NCBI RefSeq assembly: GCF_000005505.3
Contig: NC_016134.3
Coordinates: 21,466,584 to 21,530,583, forward strand
Origin: Brachypodium distachyon
Taxonomy: Eukaryota > Streptophyta > Magnoliopsida > Poales > Poaceae
Reading direction: 5' to 3'
DNA: 64,000 bases
Shown here: positions 32,172-43,376 of the stretch, in pieces
How positions within the stretch are numbered: position 1 is the stretch's first letter
How the letters are laid out: each line of letters starts with the position of its first letter
Notes under the pieces: model-generated
Database searches by the model: none
Told to the model about the DNA's origin: nothing
The model's input: the letters and a program-made list of their open reading frames with translations, nothing else
Position numbers and translations under genes: made by a program

Positions 32172-32271
32172 GGAGCATTTTTTTTTTGGCTTTTCGGTTA
32201 GGGTTTGGCAACGCCCGGGCGACCTGGCGGCGGAATCCCTAGATTGACCTTTCCGTCCATCGGAAACTTGG

Positions 32272-32769
32272 ATGGAGCGTGTCTCCGATCCGCCTACGAG
32301 TCCTGCAGCTCGTCCAACTCGTCCTAATCCCGGAGTCCGTGTTCTCCACGACGTGGGTTGCCTGGATCTCCTGGCGGCGCCATATAAAGTGATGGGTCAA
32401 GGGCTGCGTCTCCCACGTAAGAATCCTGAAGCCACAGATCCGTTCGACTTCGATACCGACGACCTCTGTTCCTCTACGCCCTCGCGATCCATGGCTTCGA
32501 CAGGTGGTGGGGGTGACAAAGGGGCCCTCGGTGAGAGGACTACCCACCCGAAGCCCCCTGGCGAGATCTTGTTAGCGGCGGCGCGGTGGAACACCAAGGA
32601 AGATGTGAAGAAGAAGAAAATTGTGCAGGCGCTGATCGGAGAATTAACGGCGTCAGGCAGCTCCCAGTCCCTGAGTACTGCGGGTAGAGGCAGACCGCCG
32701 ACTGGAGGGAGGGGGCCGCCATGCCCTCCACAAGTTGTTCCTGAGGAGATGTTGAGGAGGAAACCCTAA
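32272..32769 (+). CDS. upstream reading frame in LINE leader
   Basis: Open frame of 165 codons before ORF1, with basic KKKKIVQALIGEL and Gly/Pro-rich stretches and no known domain. It ends TAA two bases before the ATG of the DUF4283 frame. It may be the 5' part of ORF1 displaced by a frameshift, since plant LINE ORF1 proteins often have such a disordered leader. Confidence 0.4.
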   Translation: MERVSDPPTSPAARPTRPNPGVRVLHDVGCLDLLAAPYKVMGQGLRLPRKNPEATDPFDFDTDDLCSSTPSRSMASTGGGGDKGALGERTTHPKPPGEILLAAARWNTKEDVKKKKIVQALIGELTASGSSQSLSTAGRGRPPTGGRGPPCPPQVVPEEMLRRKP

Positions 32770-32770
32770 T

Positions 32771-34037
32771 ATGGAGGACGAAGTGTTTGAACTTGATCTC
32801 GAGGATCTTGTTGAGGAAGAAGCTATGCCCTTGACGGTCCTAGCGCGCTACTACTCTACCCGTATTCTCATCATCTTGCAGCTATTAGATGAACTGCGTG
32901 GCATGTGGAACCTACGAGCGGATCTGCAGTTTCAGCAGCTTGATCGTTTGTTTCTGTTCACGTTTAGCTCTGAAGGAGACTTCAACTATGTTCTGCGTGG
33001 AGGCCCGTGGTTGCACCGCAATGATCCTGTTCTGGTGGCGCCGGTGGGGAACAACACTCGGCTGTCGGAGGTCAAACTGGATTTTTTTCCCGGTGTGGGT
33101 TCGTATTCTCGATCTAGAATTTGGATTCCAAACTGAAAAGGTTGGCTTTGCTCTCGGTGGCCTGTTGGGCAAGGTCAGGGAGGTGGATGTTGCGTCGGAT
33201 GGAAGATGCAGACACTTGTAATTTCGTGTTCGCATTGAGTGGCCAGTTGCTAGACCCCTGCAACCGTCCATTGAGACCAGAGGGAAGGGGCAGAAAGTGA
33301 GCAGGAAGTATAATTTGGAGTATGAACGTGCTCCCTTCTTCTGCATGCATTGTGGTTTGGTGGGCCACACAAACGATGAGTGTGAAAGGGAGTTCCAAGG
33401 TCTGCCGTCGCTGAATCTTGATCACAGGCAGATTAGGTGCTCTCCATTCAAGCAAGCTGACCATCGCTCAGGGACGGTGAAGGCGTCCTCGTCGGCCCGA
33501 AAGAACTTGTTCCGTCCCTTCGGTAGTGCCAACTCGGCTTCGGCCAGTGGACGCACTCGTTCGGCGACTCCTGTAGAGCGGGCAGAGTCAGCAAATAATA
33601 ATGAGGAGGTGGAGAACAAGGGGTCACAGGCAGATGATGCTGAACTTGCTGACCGTCTGAAGAAATTCAAGGTGGGCGGTAACAAGGAGAAAACTCCCCC
33701 ATCGCTGTCTAGTTCTCAGATGATCTCCCCCATGCGCCATATCGACTCTTCTGTCTCCACTTATAGAGAGCAATCTGCTGATTCCACTATGGAGGACTCG
33801 GTGTTAGGGAAGCGCTCTGCGGCAGAGAAGGATGACCCACCAGCGACCAACAACCTTGCAATTGTTCCTGTGGAACCAAGGGGAGAGACGGAGTCCGATA
33901 AGAAGCGTGGAAGGAAGGAAGCTGCCGGCTTTGTGGCTGCTGGCCAACTGACGGATCGCCGCCGGCGACCCATCAGGAGCAATGAATTGCTTAAGCTGGA
34001 ACTGTCGCGGCGGGGGGAATGTGGCGACAGTTCGTGA
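32771..34037 (+). pseudogene. LINE ORF1 (DUF4283, CCHC knuckle), frameshifted
   Basis: MEDEVFELDLEDLVEEEAMP leads into a DUF4283-type RNA-binding region (32840-33240; FQQLDRLFLFTFSSEGDFNY, VLRGGPWLHRNDPVL). A frameshift near 33075-33130 and a stop near 33136 break it. After 33222 the frame continues to the zinc knuckle CMHCGLVGHTNDEC (33340-33381) and a Ser-rich, basic C-terminus. ORF1 proteins coat LINE RNA. Confidence 0.75.
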
Positions 34038-37000
34038 TCTGTGTGCACTTGTGAGAGCACATAATCCCCTTATTGTTTTTTTGTGTGAAACTAGACAGAA
34101 GTGTGATCGTATGAAGCGGCTTTGTAGCAGATTAGGTCTTAAAGGTTTTGCTGGTTCGGATAGTGATGGTTTCAGTGGTGGTTTAGCGTTGTTTTGGCAT
34201 GAGAGTCTGTTTGGATATTCAGGAAATTAATGAAAGATTTATTGATGCGTATGTGCGTGTGTCCCCCTCTGCTCCTTGCTGGTATGCTACCTTTGTGTAT
34301 GGTGAACCCTGTGTTCAGAATCGTGCTCTTATATGGGAGAAATTGTTTGACCTCAGAGCGTCGTCTCAACTTCCTTGGTTTGTGGTTGGGGACTTTAACG
34401 AAGCTCTGTGGCAGTTTGAGCACTTTTCAGCTTGTCAGCGGGCTGAGAGTCAAATGGCCGCCTTCCGTGATTGTCTGATGATCTGTGAGTTGAACGACTT
34501 GGGTTTCCAGGGGCTGCCGTTCACTTATGATAATATGCGTAGCGGCAACAGTAATGTTAAAGTGCGTCTGGACCTCTCTTTGGCAGATGAAAGCTGGCGA
34601 GATATTTTTTCTGAAGTTAAAGTGGTTAACCTTGTCTCGCCATGCTCTGACCACTGTCCAATCGTTGTTTCTCTTGCGCAGGAGGCACGGATACAAGGAG
34701 GTGGCTCGGCCTCGTATGAGATTATGTGGGAACGGGCGCCAGGTTTCCATGAACGGGTGGCTGCTGAATGGTTGAAAAGTGGCAGTAAATCTGATCTTGG
34801 TGAGATCAACAAGGCACTTAGACGTGTGATGGAGTCCCTTCAGAAGTGGAGCAAAAAACAGTTTGGAAATGTGATCCGGGAATTGGATAAATCACGGAGA
34901 AATCTAGAATCCCTCTTGTCTTCCGGGGCGGACTAGGGGGTGATACGACAAGCCATGGATGCTATGAATGAGCTTCTCTATCGGGAGGAAATGATGTGGT
35001 TGCAAAGGTCACGTATTAATCGGCTTAAGGAGGGTGATCGTAATATGAAGTTTTTTCACAGGAAAGCTGTCTGGAGGGTGCGGAAAAATAAAATTGTACA
35101 ACTTACCGACTCAGCGGGTATCATACAACAGGACCAAGAGACGTTGAAGGCCATGACCACTACCTATTTCCAGCAGATCTTCACTCGAGATCATGCGCTA
35201 GATGCGTCCCCGATCGTTGAGAAATTCCAGAACTGTATATCTGATGATATGAACAGGTCTCTTGTGGCTGAATTTACAGATGAGGAGATCTCCACGGCCC
35301 TTTTTCAGATCGGTCCCCTCAAAGCTCCCAGGCCAGACGGCTTCCCGGCGAGATTTTATCAGCGAAATTGGGATGTTCTCAAATTGGAAATAATCAAATC
35401 GGTGAAGCTGTTCTTCTGTACTGGTCTTATGCCGCTGGGAGTGAATGACACGGCAATAGTGTTAATTCCAAAGGCGGACAACCCGCTGGTACTCAAAGAT
35501 TTTCGCCCGATCAGTTTGTGCAATGTTCTTTATAAGATTGTGTCGAAATGTCTAGTTAATAGACTTCGTCCGCTGCTGGGGGAAGTGGTTTCAGAGAATC
35601 AAAGCGCCTTCGTGCCCGAACTAATGATCACGGATAATGCTCTTGTGGCTTTCGAGTGTCTGCACTTTATGGAACATGGTACTACTACAGATAATTCTTG
35701 GTGTGCATATAAGCTAGACCGATCTAAAGCTTATGATCGTGTTGACTGGGTGTTTCTGGAGAATGCAATGCATAAGATGGGCTTTGCTCGTCGGTGGATA
35801 CAGTGGATTATGTCATGTGTTACCACGGTGAGATATTCAGTTAAATTTAATGGAGCTCTATTGGAAGCATTTTCTCCATCAAGAGGCCTACATCAAGGTG
35901 ATGCCCTATCACCTTTCTTGTTCCTGTTTGTGGCAGATGGATTTTTGACTCTCTGCAGAATGAGGTGAATGCAGGCCAGGTTTCCCCTCTAAAGGTCTGT
36001 CGGCGTGCCCCCGATATCTCCCACCTTCTTTTTGCCGTTGATACATTGCTCTTTTTTAAAGCCAGAGAAGACCAAGCCATGCGGATAAGCCATGTTCTTG
36101 ACACATATGCGCAGGGTACTGGACAGCTTGTTAATCTCTAAGTGTTCTATTTTATTTAGTGCGGACTGTTCACCTGCTACCCAAGTTGCTATTCGTGGTA
36201 TCCTGCAAGTTGAGAAGCTTGAGTTCGAAGGAAAGTACCTTGAGCTGCCGACACTGGATGGCCGTATGCACAAAGGAAAATTCCAAAATCTGCAAGAAAG
36301 GCTGAGTAAATGAATTATACAGTGGGGCGATAAGGAGGTTCTGATCAAGGCCGTTGCACAAGCTATACCTACTTATGTCATGGGTGTGTTTAAACTCCCG
36401 GCTTCGGTCTGTGAGGATCTGACAAAACTGGTTCGGAATTTTTGGTGGGGTATGGAACATGGTAAAAGGAAAATGCATTGGGTTGGCTGGCCGAAGTTGA
36501 TTCGCTCGAAGACAGAAGGGGGCCTTGGGTTCAGAGATATGAGAGTTTTTAATCAAGCCTTGCTTGCGAGGCAAGCATGGCCACTTATCCAATTCCTGAA
36601 TAGTCTCTGTGCGCGTCTCCTTAAGGCCAAGTACTACCCGAATGGGAACCTTATTGACACTGTGTTCACGGGCAATCCTTCTTCTACCTGGACGGCTATC
36701 TCGTTTGGCCTTGATTTATTGAAGCAAGGGGTTATCTGGCGTGTCAAAAATGGTCAGAATATTCGCATTTGGAGGGATAACTGGCTGCCTCGGAACTTAG
36801 CTCTGAGTCTCTAATCAAGGGCGCTGCAGGCTTCGTTGGGTTTCACAGCTCCTAGACGCTCATGCTGCCTGGAACCAGGGTCTTGTGGATCAGTTATTTC
36901 TCCCTGTGGACCGTGATGCTATCCTATCGATCAAGCCTTCGCCTCTTCTACAGCCAGATTTTCTTGCCTGGCAGCCGGAGCAGCGAGGCGTCTTCTCGGT

Positions 37001-38074
37001 CAGGAGCGCTTATAAATTAGGCATGGAATTATCTCAGCTTGCAAGCGCACGTTGTGCCTTGAGCTCATGCCCGGATGGACCTGACCCTTGCTGGCAAAAG
37101 ATTTGGTCGTCAATTGCCCCGCCGAAGGTCAAGATCTTCGCCTGGAAGGCGGCGAATAATGCCCTTGCTACTGAACATAACAAGCGTCGCCGAGGTCTTA
37201 ATGTTACTGGTATTTGCTCCATTTGCGGCGTGGAGAAGGAAGATGTGGTGCATGCACTGTTCCTCTGCCCCCATGCCAAACGCCTATGGGAGGAGATGCG
37301 TCGGGTGTGGAACTTGCCTGATGATGCCGCTCTAGCCCAGCCTCGGTCGTGCTGGTTGCGAGCCTGCCTGGATAAACTCACAAAGGACGAGAGTGGCTTC
37401 TTGTTATGCTGTTCTGGCGTATCTGGTACGCCCGGAACGAAGTCACCCATGACAGCCCCTGCCAATGCTTGAGGGTTCATGCCGCTTCTTGTGCGGTTAC
37501 ATGTCCTCCTTGTTGAATGGAGGTTGATTTCAAGCGGCAACGCCCCCGTGTGACTGCTCCCGCTCCTGCTCTTAACTTCTGGGAGAAGCCGCCGGTGGGA
37601 AGTGTCAAGTTAAACATCGATGGCTCCTTCCATGCTGAGACGAAGGGCGCTGGTGTGGGCATGATCCTCCGAGATGCAACTGGCGAAGTCATCTTCTCCT
37701 CCTGCAGGGCGCTGCCTTGCTGCTATGAGGCCCTGGAGACTGAATTATGTGCGTGCATGGAAGGTATTGCCCTGGCGAACCAGTGGAGCCAGCTGCCGCT
37801 CATCGTGGAATCTAATTGCATGGATGTCATCGTAGCTGGGAATGGCTCCGGCAAGGATTGGTCCAGGTTTGGCCATATCATTGAGGAAATTAGGAAGTTA
37901 GTGTCGTATGAACGACCTGTTTCGTTTGTGAAAGGGGATAGACAGCAAAATCGTGTTAGTCATGCGCTTGCGAATTTCGCACGTATGGAGAGTTGCACGG
38001 TTGTTTGGCCAGGTTCCGGGCCATCACATGTGATGGACTTGGTTCTCCAAGATTGTAATGCTTTAGAATCTTAA
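33982..38074 (+). pseudogene. LINE ORF2 (endonuclease-RT-zf-RVT-RNase H), inactive
   Basis: Endonuclease starts MNCLSWNCRGGGNVATVRDL with LIVFLCETR. A frameshift near 34200 follows, then WFVVGDFNEAL (34376) and PCSDHCPIVV (34642). A TAG at 34934 splits the linker. RT (35250-36120) has FRPISLCNVLYKIVSKCLVN, YKLDRSKAYDRVDW and GLHQGDALSP. The normal FADD box reads HLLFAVDTLLFFKA (36020-36062): the first catalytic Asp is Val, so RT is dead. zf-RVT (37080-37330) has ICSICGVEKEDVVHALFLCP. RNase H (37600-38050) starts VKLNIDGSFHAETKGAGVGM with a conserved Glu in ALETELCACMEGI. Confidence 0.85.
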
Positions 38075-38118
38075 TATATCCCCTATTACCTGCAAAAAAA
38101 GGAGCATTTTTATTTTTT

Positions 38119-38388
38119 GAGAAAGGAGCGTTGTTGGCGATGGGCAGAGAGGTTAACCGGCGGTTAAACAGGTATTTAGCGCTCCCACGGCTTTACATGA
38201 AAACTTGACCAAGTGACCAACGCATCAGCACCTCGACTTTAAATACATCCATATTTGGGCAAATTTGAGTCAAGAATTTATGATCAGAGGGAGTAAATGA
38301 GTAGACGGATCAATATTGTTATAGACAGCCAACGTCGCAAGGGACGCAATGACCATCAGACCATGGGAGATGGCCGGTTCCGGGGCTT

Positions 38389-38449
<61 letters not shown>

Positions 38450-39411
38450 CCGTAAATCTCCCTCCTAGATCACAGCGACCTTTCACTCGCCGCCGCCGGC
38501 ACATGCCGCCGGGCAAAGCCCGCACGGAGGCGGCCACGGAGGGGCCCTTGGTTCGTGGCCAGCAGGTGGTTCGGTGTCATGGGTGCGCATGACCTGCAGG
38601 TGGCGGCGACGTGATTCCTGGCAACATGATGCAGCGTGGCCCATCCATGGGGACTGCGACGGCGCGGGTCCTGGCGGCGTCGGCCCCCTGCCAACAGCGC
38701 GGTCCGCGCGGTGTCATCTCCCTTGTCGGTAGCGCAGGCCCGGGCAGCTCGTCCGAGCCCTTGTGACGAGTACCTGCTGCAGCGATGCCCGAGGCGGCCG
38801 TCGGTGCCCTTTGGCTCTCCTCCTCGCCGGATATGGCTGCTGAAGAAAGAGAAGGCATGGTATGGTGGTGTTGGCTTCGTACCGGGCGAAACCCTTGGTC
38901 AGGTCTACCGATCACGATCGCGGTGACGGTCTTAGGCGTCGCTCTCCTCCATTGAGGCGTTTTCAAGGTACTTTCACTCCACCCCGCTCTAGTTTCCCGG
39001 GTGAAAACCGGAAGTCGTTGGACTGGGCGGCGCAACAACGCGGATTGCCTCGCTTTTCCCTTGGGGCCGCCGTCTTGGGAATGCTAGATTTGCGGGCGTG
39101 TGGGTCATGGACGGATGGATGCGTGCAGGATGGTGGCGCTAATGATGCCAAGCTTGGCAGGATCAATCCTTTGATCCATGTCCTGAAGATGGGTTGGCAG
39201 TGGCTGATCTGGAGCATGCGCATGCGGTGCGTGCGGAGAATTTGCTAGGCCGGTCGTGCCCTTCGTGCAGCCTCCGGATTTAGATTTGAACGGTGGTGTG
39301 CGGTCAGGGCATATGGCCTCGATAATGGCCACCTCCTTCATCAAACTTGTAGTTGTAGGTTAGCGTGGTGGCTTTGGAATGATCGATGTATTCGTTTTTG
39401 TCATATTTGAT
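38119..39411. other. intergenic with (CT)n and probable truncated LINE 3' region
   Basis: Contains a (CT)n run at 38393-38447. About 0.9 kb of GC-rich sequence then leads into a LINE-type 3' tail at 39412-39485, so 38450-39411 may be the 3' UTR of that element. Open frames on both strands are compositional. A near-repeat 'GGGA-GCAA-GACCATGGGAGATGGCCG' occurs at 38340-38378 and again at 39560-39590. Confidence 0.4.
38393..38447. repeat. (CT)n microsatellite
   Basis: About 27 uninterrupted CT dinucleotides. Confidence 0.95.
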
Positions 39412-39485
39412 GAATAAATTCAATAAAATTGGCTGTGTGCATCATTCTGATGCAGAGGCCGGGTTCCGCCTTTTGGAAAAAAAAA
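39412..39485 (+). repeat. LINE-type 3' tail (hairpin, AATAAA, poly(A))
   Basis: Two AATAAA-like signals, then GTGTGCATC-attct-GATGCAG, GGCCGGGTTCCGCCTTTT and an A9 run. The same module occurs at 49375-49441 (minus), 56248-56311 (minus) and 61416-61487 (plus). Confidence 0.6.
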
Positions 39486-40998
39486 TACCACGACAATTGT
39501 AGTAAATCAGATCAATGAGGAGTAACGTAGGATTCCCGTTAGAGGCAACTGATGTCACAAGGGAGGCAACGACCATGGGAGATGGCCGAGTTTGGGGCTT
39601 TCGCGTGATACACATACACTACGTCACGGCAGACTACCGGAGGCATTCCAAAGTGCGTCAATTTGTCTTCAAAGTGAGTTAAATCTATATCCGTGACATT
39701 TTAAAAGTGTTGAGTATAGTTATATTGTCAAAGTAACTTTTGTTGGCAAAATCTGCAACTGAAGTGCTAAAAGTGCGGTTAAAAATCAAAATTAACTACA
39801 TTTGAACAAAGTGCAGCTAGCATAGTGCGGGCAAATGTCTACCGTGAGATAGCGCATCTAGACCAGGAGAACATTGACTCCCAAAACCAGATAACAGTTT
39901 TTTTTTCTCATCGTCGGGGTATGCCAACGACTCGCGCGGGATCACGGAAGTTTCCCACTCGTTGCTCCGGTCGATCTGCCCCCGCCAGCTGCCATGGGGC
40001 CTCCACTCGTTCTCCCCGCCACCGCCGGACCCTTCGTTGCTATCGCCCAGCTCCCAACGCCGGCATCCACGACTCGTGCCGCACCCGACGCGCCGTGTGG
40101 CTGGGATAGAAAATGCGGCGGCGCCTGGGCTTGGCGCCCTTGTCGGGAGCCACGGCGGACAGCTCTGCCCTGCCGCCCCCTCTCCCTTGCCAATGGCGCC
40201 AGCCCCCAACCTTGTTGGCCCCTCCTCCCTGACCCCGCAATCCGAAGAAGGCCGCTGGGTGTCACTTGTCGGGCAGGAAGAAGGGGGGCAGGTGAGCCGG
40301 CAGCCTCTTCGCCCGCCGGAGCAATCCGGCAGTCGGGCTCCTCCCGTTGCCTGCCCCGGCCGCCATTTGAATTATTGTTGAATTTGAGATATTTTGATTT
40401 CATATTCTTTAAATTATGCTATGTCAAAATGTTGAGTTTATTCGGAGTGAATATATGTAATAGGATGAGTGTTAGGAAATTTATTGGAGCCAGTTTTTCT
40501 CATGCCGACGGAGTTATGTAATAGGATGAGTGTTAGGAAATTTTCTCATGCTGACGGAGAGGAAAACTGTGAAGAGAAAAAACTAGATTTTCCCACTCAC
40601 AAAAACATGATTGTGTGCTCTAGATTTTATACATGCTGGTGGAGATGGTCTTATGAGTTTTTCCAAGGCTCCATCGTTTTATTTCTCCCTCAATCGTACT
40701 AGCCGCCTGATGGCCGAGACCATCATAAATCTACACGAATATTGGTAACAAGAAATCGAATGGTGACTGGCGAGCACGTCGAACGAGCAATATAAAAAGG
40801 GTGTGTTTTTTCAGTCGCTTGTTTTATAAGAAAAATCATCAAATCTCAGTCAGCGTGTCAGAACCGTTGGATAAAGATTTGATGTTCATCTTCTTTCTCT
40901 TATCTTCTGTGTGCTGTCGTTGGATTTAGATCCGATGGGTAAACACGATGATTGATTTCTACTTCAAAACAACCGACTTCTCTTTAGGAAAACCGATA
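39486..40998. other. intergenic; small tandem duplication, no gene recognised
   Basis: 39960-40400 is GC-rich with open frames in several frames and no domain. 40455-40559 contains a duplicated block (ATGTAATAGGATGAGTGTTA ... CTCATGC-GACGGAG) of which the second copy is 15 bp shorter. Otherwise nothing. Confidence 0.45.
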
Positions 40999-43090
40999 TC
41001 TCTACTACTATAAACACACAGTTTACCCATGGCTCACCGTTCACTCATCCTGGACCGTCCGATCTAATACATCCACGTCTCAGATCAGTCCTCCCGTCCG
41101 CCCCTCGTCCCCATGCCCATTCGCCACCTGTCCACGAACTCATTCGGTCATTCCTTCTCCTATCTCTGCCGCAACCGCCTCCCTCTCCCTTCCCTATAGT
41201 CCTCATCTCCGCATCATGTGTCGGAGCGAAAGAAGGCCGCCCGATCTTTTTCCACTGCTGTCTCGCCGCCGGTGGTGAGCGCCTCAACGTCACGATGTGC
41301 CGCTAATCTGCCTTCTCCCTCGTCGCCGCCGCCTGCTCCTTCTCCTTCCTTTTCTCACATGTGGGACGGAAGGCTCTGCGGGGTGAAATGAGCGGGCACG
41401 ATGGCCCATGAACTTCCGCACCGTCGCTGCGCCTGCATCTTGAAGCTGTCCTTTTCTGCTACTTGATGGATGCTACGATCCCAGACTCCCAGTCTATGCC
41501 CCCGACCAGGAAGCACGACACGACGCCTCCACCCAAGTGCTTTGTTCTGTTCTGAAGGTGTATCAAATCAATTAAGCTCCAAAATAGGAACTCAGGTTGC
41601 TTGATTTTTTTTTGTGCAAGGGGTCAGACACATATTGCTTGCTGAGTGGATGATCCTCTGACCTCTCTGTTTTGACACACTGTCATTGTAGTGCAAGCAG
41701 ACAACCGGGAGGCAACAGTGTTGTATGTGCATTGAAAGTGTTTGCTGAAATGACCAAGTGGTGAATTGGAATGATGAGATGGGGCTATAACAAGATTCAT
41801 CAATACAGTTCCATTCATTGTTTTACTTGGTAAGGGGTGGCTGCAGCATACACATAACCTGGTGTTTCATGTTCATGGAAATGTTATGATTATATCATGT
41901 CAGATTGGTAGATGTGTGTTAATTAAAAAAAAACATCTCCGCATGTAGGCTGCTGGTGTCGGACATTGGGCAGAAGATTTGGTTCTATGTCATCCTATGT
42001 TTGAGCTCAGTTGATCTCATCCCTTTTACTTGTCCATTTGTCTAATCTAGCTTGTAATTTCTTTTGCCTGATAGATCTCATATGCTTGGGATTGGTATTT
42101 AGAAATGGAAATTGCTATATGCATCCTGCCATGTACGGTGCAAGTATCATGCAGTGATGTAGATAGTTCATGCAAATTGAATAGTCGATAGCACGTTGTG
42201 GTTTTCTTCTCCTCAAACCTGGTGCTGCAGTGCATGAATTGGGAGTTCGAACAAACGCTTCTTTAACAGGCTACTCTTGATTTTGGTACTTGTCATGGTA
42301 TAGAGTTGTAGTGCTATTAGCGAGAAGATAGTTGAGGTTTAATTGAGCAAAATATGGCAGGAAATGTAGAATTGTGCATGACGGGTTCTATTAGCAAATG
42401 GTTATTTATTCACCCTTTTCTTATTTGCTTGACAAGTCTTGATTTGAGTGACAGTTGTGCCGATGCTTACTGCCAGTGCTATGTGCAATTCTAATTCTTG
42501 AAACAATGGAGGTACAGTGGTGCTGGAGTTAGACTGAGTTGATGACCGGAAGAATATGCATGTACACAGAAGAGAAAACACCAAACTGGCTGTGGATGAT
42601 TTGCTAAAGAAACATGTACCTTGATATCTATGTACATCTGTACATGTGTTTGTTTCCTTGTAGTCACTATATCCATCAAGGTATTTGACAAATTCTAAGT
42701 ACTCGCTATCCGTTTCATAAAATTAAATGGAATGAATGCAACATCTTTTTCTAATTGTCCTACTCTTTTAGTATATCTTGTGTTCCGAATAAAACTGACT
42801 TTTGTATTGTGAGCAGAAAAAGATAAGTGTAAAAATCTGCTCCTGTATATATTGCCTTGGGCAAGTTCTTATATTATGTGATCACATTTGCTTGCTTAAG
42901 TCTCGCTGCATCGACATGTTTCGCAGAGAAGCTTATGGTTCCTCGAGGTGCTTTCGTGCTAGAGCTTTTAATTGGTTGCGTAATGCTCGGTGATTAGCCA
43001 TGAGCTTTTGGTTGTGTCATGCTCTTATTTTTTTTTTTAATATTTCATTTTCCTTCCTCATTTGGTTGCAACGCGTGGACACCTCACTAG
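40999..43090 (+). mobile_element. putative non-autonomous Helitron (2092 bp)
   Basis: The 5' end TCTCTACTACTATA after an A (40998) fully matches the grass Helitron start TCTMTAYTAMYHNW. The 3' end GGTTGCAACGCGTGGACACC-TCA-CTAG (43063-43090) fits the known grass 3' consensus with about three mismatches. The base after CTAG is A rather than the expected T. No Rep/helicase is encoded. The interior has a GC-rich start (41040-41400) and then AT-rich sequence. Confidence 0.6.
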
Positions 43091-43376
43091 AAATGTTGTA
43101 TGAGATCTAAAAATATCCTGCTTTTCTAAATCAAGTTATAAATGTTGACAGGAACGTTTGTTGTTTCGCAACATCCCACGGTCTCCTTCCTTGCTAGTAA
43201 GAATAATGTGAGACCACTCATAATTAGCAAAACAGAATTTTTTATTCCTCCCTGGAGACGAACACAACGTGGACTTTTTTTTTTATCGGGGAAGACGACG
43301 TGAATCTCGCTATCCCCCCATACATGTTTGATGTCACGCTCGTTAGCCGACTCAGTAAGTCAGTCGATCTCCATGG
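43091..43376. other. 3' flank of the BBE-like gene
   Basis: AT-rich spacer. On the minus strand it is the 3' UTR side of the oxidase gene. No decisive terminator or poly(A) signal was identified. Confidence 0.4.

Larger units (their letters stand above)
32188..38100 (+). mobile_element. near full-length LINE with RNase H (about 5.9 kb)
   Basis: Flanked by GGAGCATTTTTTTTTT (32172-32187) and GGAGCATTTTTATTTTTT (38101-38118), directly after a short A-run at 38094-38100. This is a 16-18-bp target duplication plus a poly(A) tail. Contents in order: leader, DUF4283/CCHC ORF1, endonuclease, RT, zf-RVT, RNase H. This is the layout of plant L1-like elements with a C-terminal RNase H. Frameshifts and stops are present in both ORFs. 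Confidence 0.85.
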
